Source: JAHRVQ01 sp051278195
GTDB lineage: Bacteria; Pseudomonadota; Gammaproteobacteria; Pseudomonadales; Azotimanducaceae
DNA length: 64,000 nucleotides
Direction of reading: 5' to 3'
NCBI GenBank assembly: GCA_051278195.1
Contig: JBNMQM010000010.1
Span: 1-64,000 of the forward strand
Made by a program: the position numbers and the translations under genes. The notes beneath the pieces are model-generated. The model searched no databases. It was not told the origin of the DNA and was given only the letters and a program-made list of their open reading frames with translations. Below are positions 63,112 to 64,000 of this stretch, in pieces; the first letter of the stretch is position 1, and every line of letters starts with the position of its first letter.

Positions 63112-63264
63112 ATGGCAGCATCAAGTTTTTGGCAGAAGTTACAACGCTGGGCCGAGGTCATCGAGCTCAGCACTCAGAATTCGTATTTTGAATTTCAAGA
63201 GCTTCAGCGCCTTGAAATCGAAGCACTCAAGGCGCGGGTTAGTCTCCTAGAAACTGGGGACTAA
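63112..63264 (+). CDS. 50-residue helical protein in the MarR module
   Basis: ATG 63112 with AGGAGG 8 bp upstream. Sequence starts MAASSFWQKLQRWAEVIELS and ends KARVSLLETGD; it is amphipathic, without membrane helix, and looks like a short coiled-coil forming helix (L/I at heptad spacing). No known family. Placed between two copies of the MarR operator and directly before the exporter gene. A promoter-proximal cytosolic partner of the exporter, or a signal peptide of the regulator, are both possible. Confidence 0.7.
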   Translation: MAASSFWQKLQRWAEVIELSTQNSYFEFQELQRLEIEALKARVSLLETGD

Positions 63265-63271
63265 ACTCAAT

Positions 63272-63300
63272 TTTGCATTAACGTGCATATACACTTATAT
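63272..63300 (+). promoter_or_regulatory. Operator/promoter upstream of the MMPL exporter gene
   Basis: TTTGCA (63272-63277) and TTATAT (63295-63300) are 17 bp apart; the GTGCATATACAC core (63283-63294) fills the spacer exactly. The exporter can therefore be transcribed separately and controlled by the same regulator. Confidence 0.65.
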
Positions 63301-63320
63301 ATTTAAATAGGGCAACTATC

Positions 63321-64000
63321 GTGAACATTCGATTCTTTCAAACTATCATTCGCTTTCGCGTCGCCGTCTTGGCCATGGGTCTTACGGGTGTGCTCGTTGC
63401 TGCGAGCTTTTTACCCGGGCTGACTCGTGATACGAGTTCGGATGCCTTCATCCCAGCTGACAATCCTGCGCGGGTTTACCGAGAGCAGGTGAAGGACATT
63501 TTTGGTCTCGCAGATCCCATTATTGTCGGAGTTTTCCGAGACGGCGAGCACGGCGTCTTTACCCCGGAGGTCTTGCAGTTAGTGGAGGCACTTTCACTTC
63601 AGGTGCAGGATTTGCCTAATGTTGACCCAGAAAGAGTCGTCAGTATCGCCACAGAAAACAACATCGAAGGTACGGCGGATGGCATGAGGGTTGATCCTTT
63701 CTTCGAAGATTATCCGGACAATGCTCTTTCGGCGCTGGCTATCTGGCAGAAGGTGCAAGACTTTCCACTATATCTCGGTAGCCTTGTCGCCAGAGATGGC
63801 AATGCAACATTGATTGTCGCGGAAGTATTGGACGAATCTGCAGCTGAGCAGACCTACCTTGACCTTATGGAACTTGTTAACAACACCGATTTACCTGACG
63901 GAGTGACTGTGCATGTCGCCGGTGAAGCCTCAGTGACGGGTTATATGGGAATGTATATTGATTCGGACGCGCAGCGACTTAATCCTATTGCGGGTCTCAT
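63321..64000 (+). CDS. MMPL/RND-family exporter, N-terminal part (cut by window edge)
   Basis: GTG 63321 opens a frame that stays open to the window end (226 residues). First membrane helix at about 12-32 (FRVAVLAMGLTGVLVAASF), then TSSDAFIPADNPARVYREQV, the periplasmic start of hydrophobe exporters of the HAE-3/MMPL class, and GVTVHVAGEASVTGYMG before the second helix. Such proteins export lipids or hydrophobic compounds. Preceded by the MarR operator and the 50-residue gene. Confidence 0.85.
   Translation, partial: MNIRFFQTIIRFRVAVLAMGLTGVLVAASFLPGLTRDTSSDAFIPADNPARVYREQVKDIFGLADPIIVGVFRDGEHGVFTPEVLQLVEALSLQVQDLPNVDPERVVSIATENNIEGTADGMRVDPFFEDYPDNALSALAIWQKVQDFPLYLGSLVARDGNATLIVAEVLDESAAEQTYLDLMELVNNTDLPDGVTVHVAGEASVTGYMGMYIDSDAQRLNPIAGL

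Noticed and set aside
1..64000. Search for tRNA, rRNA, riboswitch or prophage signatures
   Set aside because: No GTTCRANNC-type arm with a matching acceptor, no rRNA-like block, no integrase or capsid gene could be supported.

Overview
The window looks like chromosomal DNA of an aerobic, probably marine, gammaproteobacterium. This is an inference from gene families: a DUF2956 protein, a SEC-C protein of the PBPRA1643 type, RNase HI with an N-terminal hybrid-binding domain, 7TMR-DISM sensor kinases, a CYP153 alkane hydroxylase and a YdbS/YdbT-like pair. No rRNA, tRNA, CRISPR array, prophage or intact insertion sequence was seen.

Layout. 0-8.4 kb: a TetR regulator (cut by the window edge) faces a CYP153 P450, a cyclophilin lipoprotein and a second P450, followed by an RND efflux adaptor/pump pair. 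8.4-16 kb: D-aminoacylase-like amidohydrolase, a 1.4-kb stretch without a recognisable gene, a small secreted/membrane pair, a hybrid histidine kinase and RNase HI. 16-21 kb: two PH-domain membrane proteins, then a decayed zone (ArsR and AHSA1 remnants, a frameshifted membrane protein, a SpoIIM remnant) next to an RDD protein. 21-28.8 kb: two FAD oxidoreductases, SEC-C protein, sterol-desaturase-like hydroxylase, a deleted arylamine N-acetyltransferase, an amidohydrolase and an N-truncated peroxiredoxin. 29-35 kb: a NarX-type two-component pair and a 1154-residue lipoprotein with thrombospondin-3-like calcium repeats. 35-42 kb: acyl-CoA ligase, a protein with a C-terminal ClpS-like domain, methyltransferase, class C beta-lactamase-like hydrolase, and a degenerate GGDEF protein with an expanded acidic repeat. 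42.5-49.4 kb: catabolic-looking genes (TauD dioxygenase, two hydrolases, epimerase, SDR, double VOC protein, sulfotransferase). 49-62 kb: ClC channel with a cyclic-nucleotide domain, three MFS transporters, DEAD-box helicase, esterase, small lipoprotein, DUF2956, DUF4329, and a caspase-like protein. 62.4-64 kb: a MarR regulator, a 50-residue protein and an MMPL/RND exporter (cut by the window edge), each preceded by the same palindromic operator.

Two themes stand out. First, at least seven genes are broken by small deletions or stops rather than by insertion elements, and several intergenic gaps carry short (10-14 bp) tandem duplications. Second, the most coherent undescribed unit is the MarR / 50-aa protein / MMPL module, where a GTGCATATACAC-type palindrome sits between the -35-like and -10-like hexamers of all three promoters. 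The ClpS-domain fusion (36998-37828) and the ClC protein with Tyr at the gating-glutamate position and a C-terminal cyclic-nucleotide domain are the most unusual single proteins. Inferred themes of the locus are lipid/alkane/xenobiotic oxidation and envelope efflux, but no single pathway is proven.
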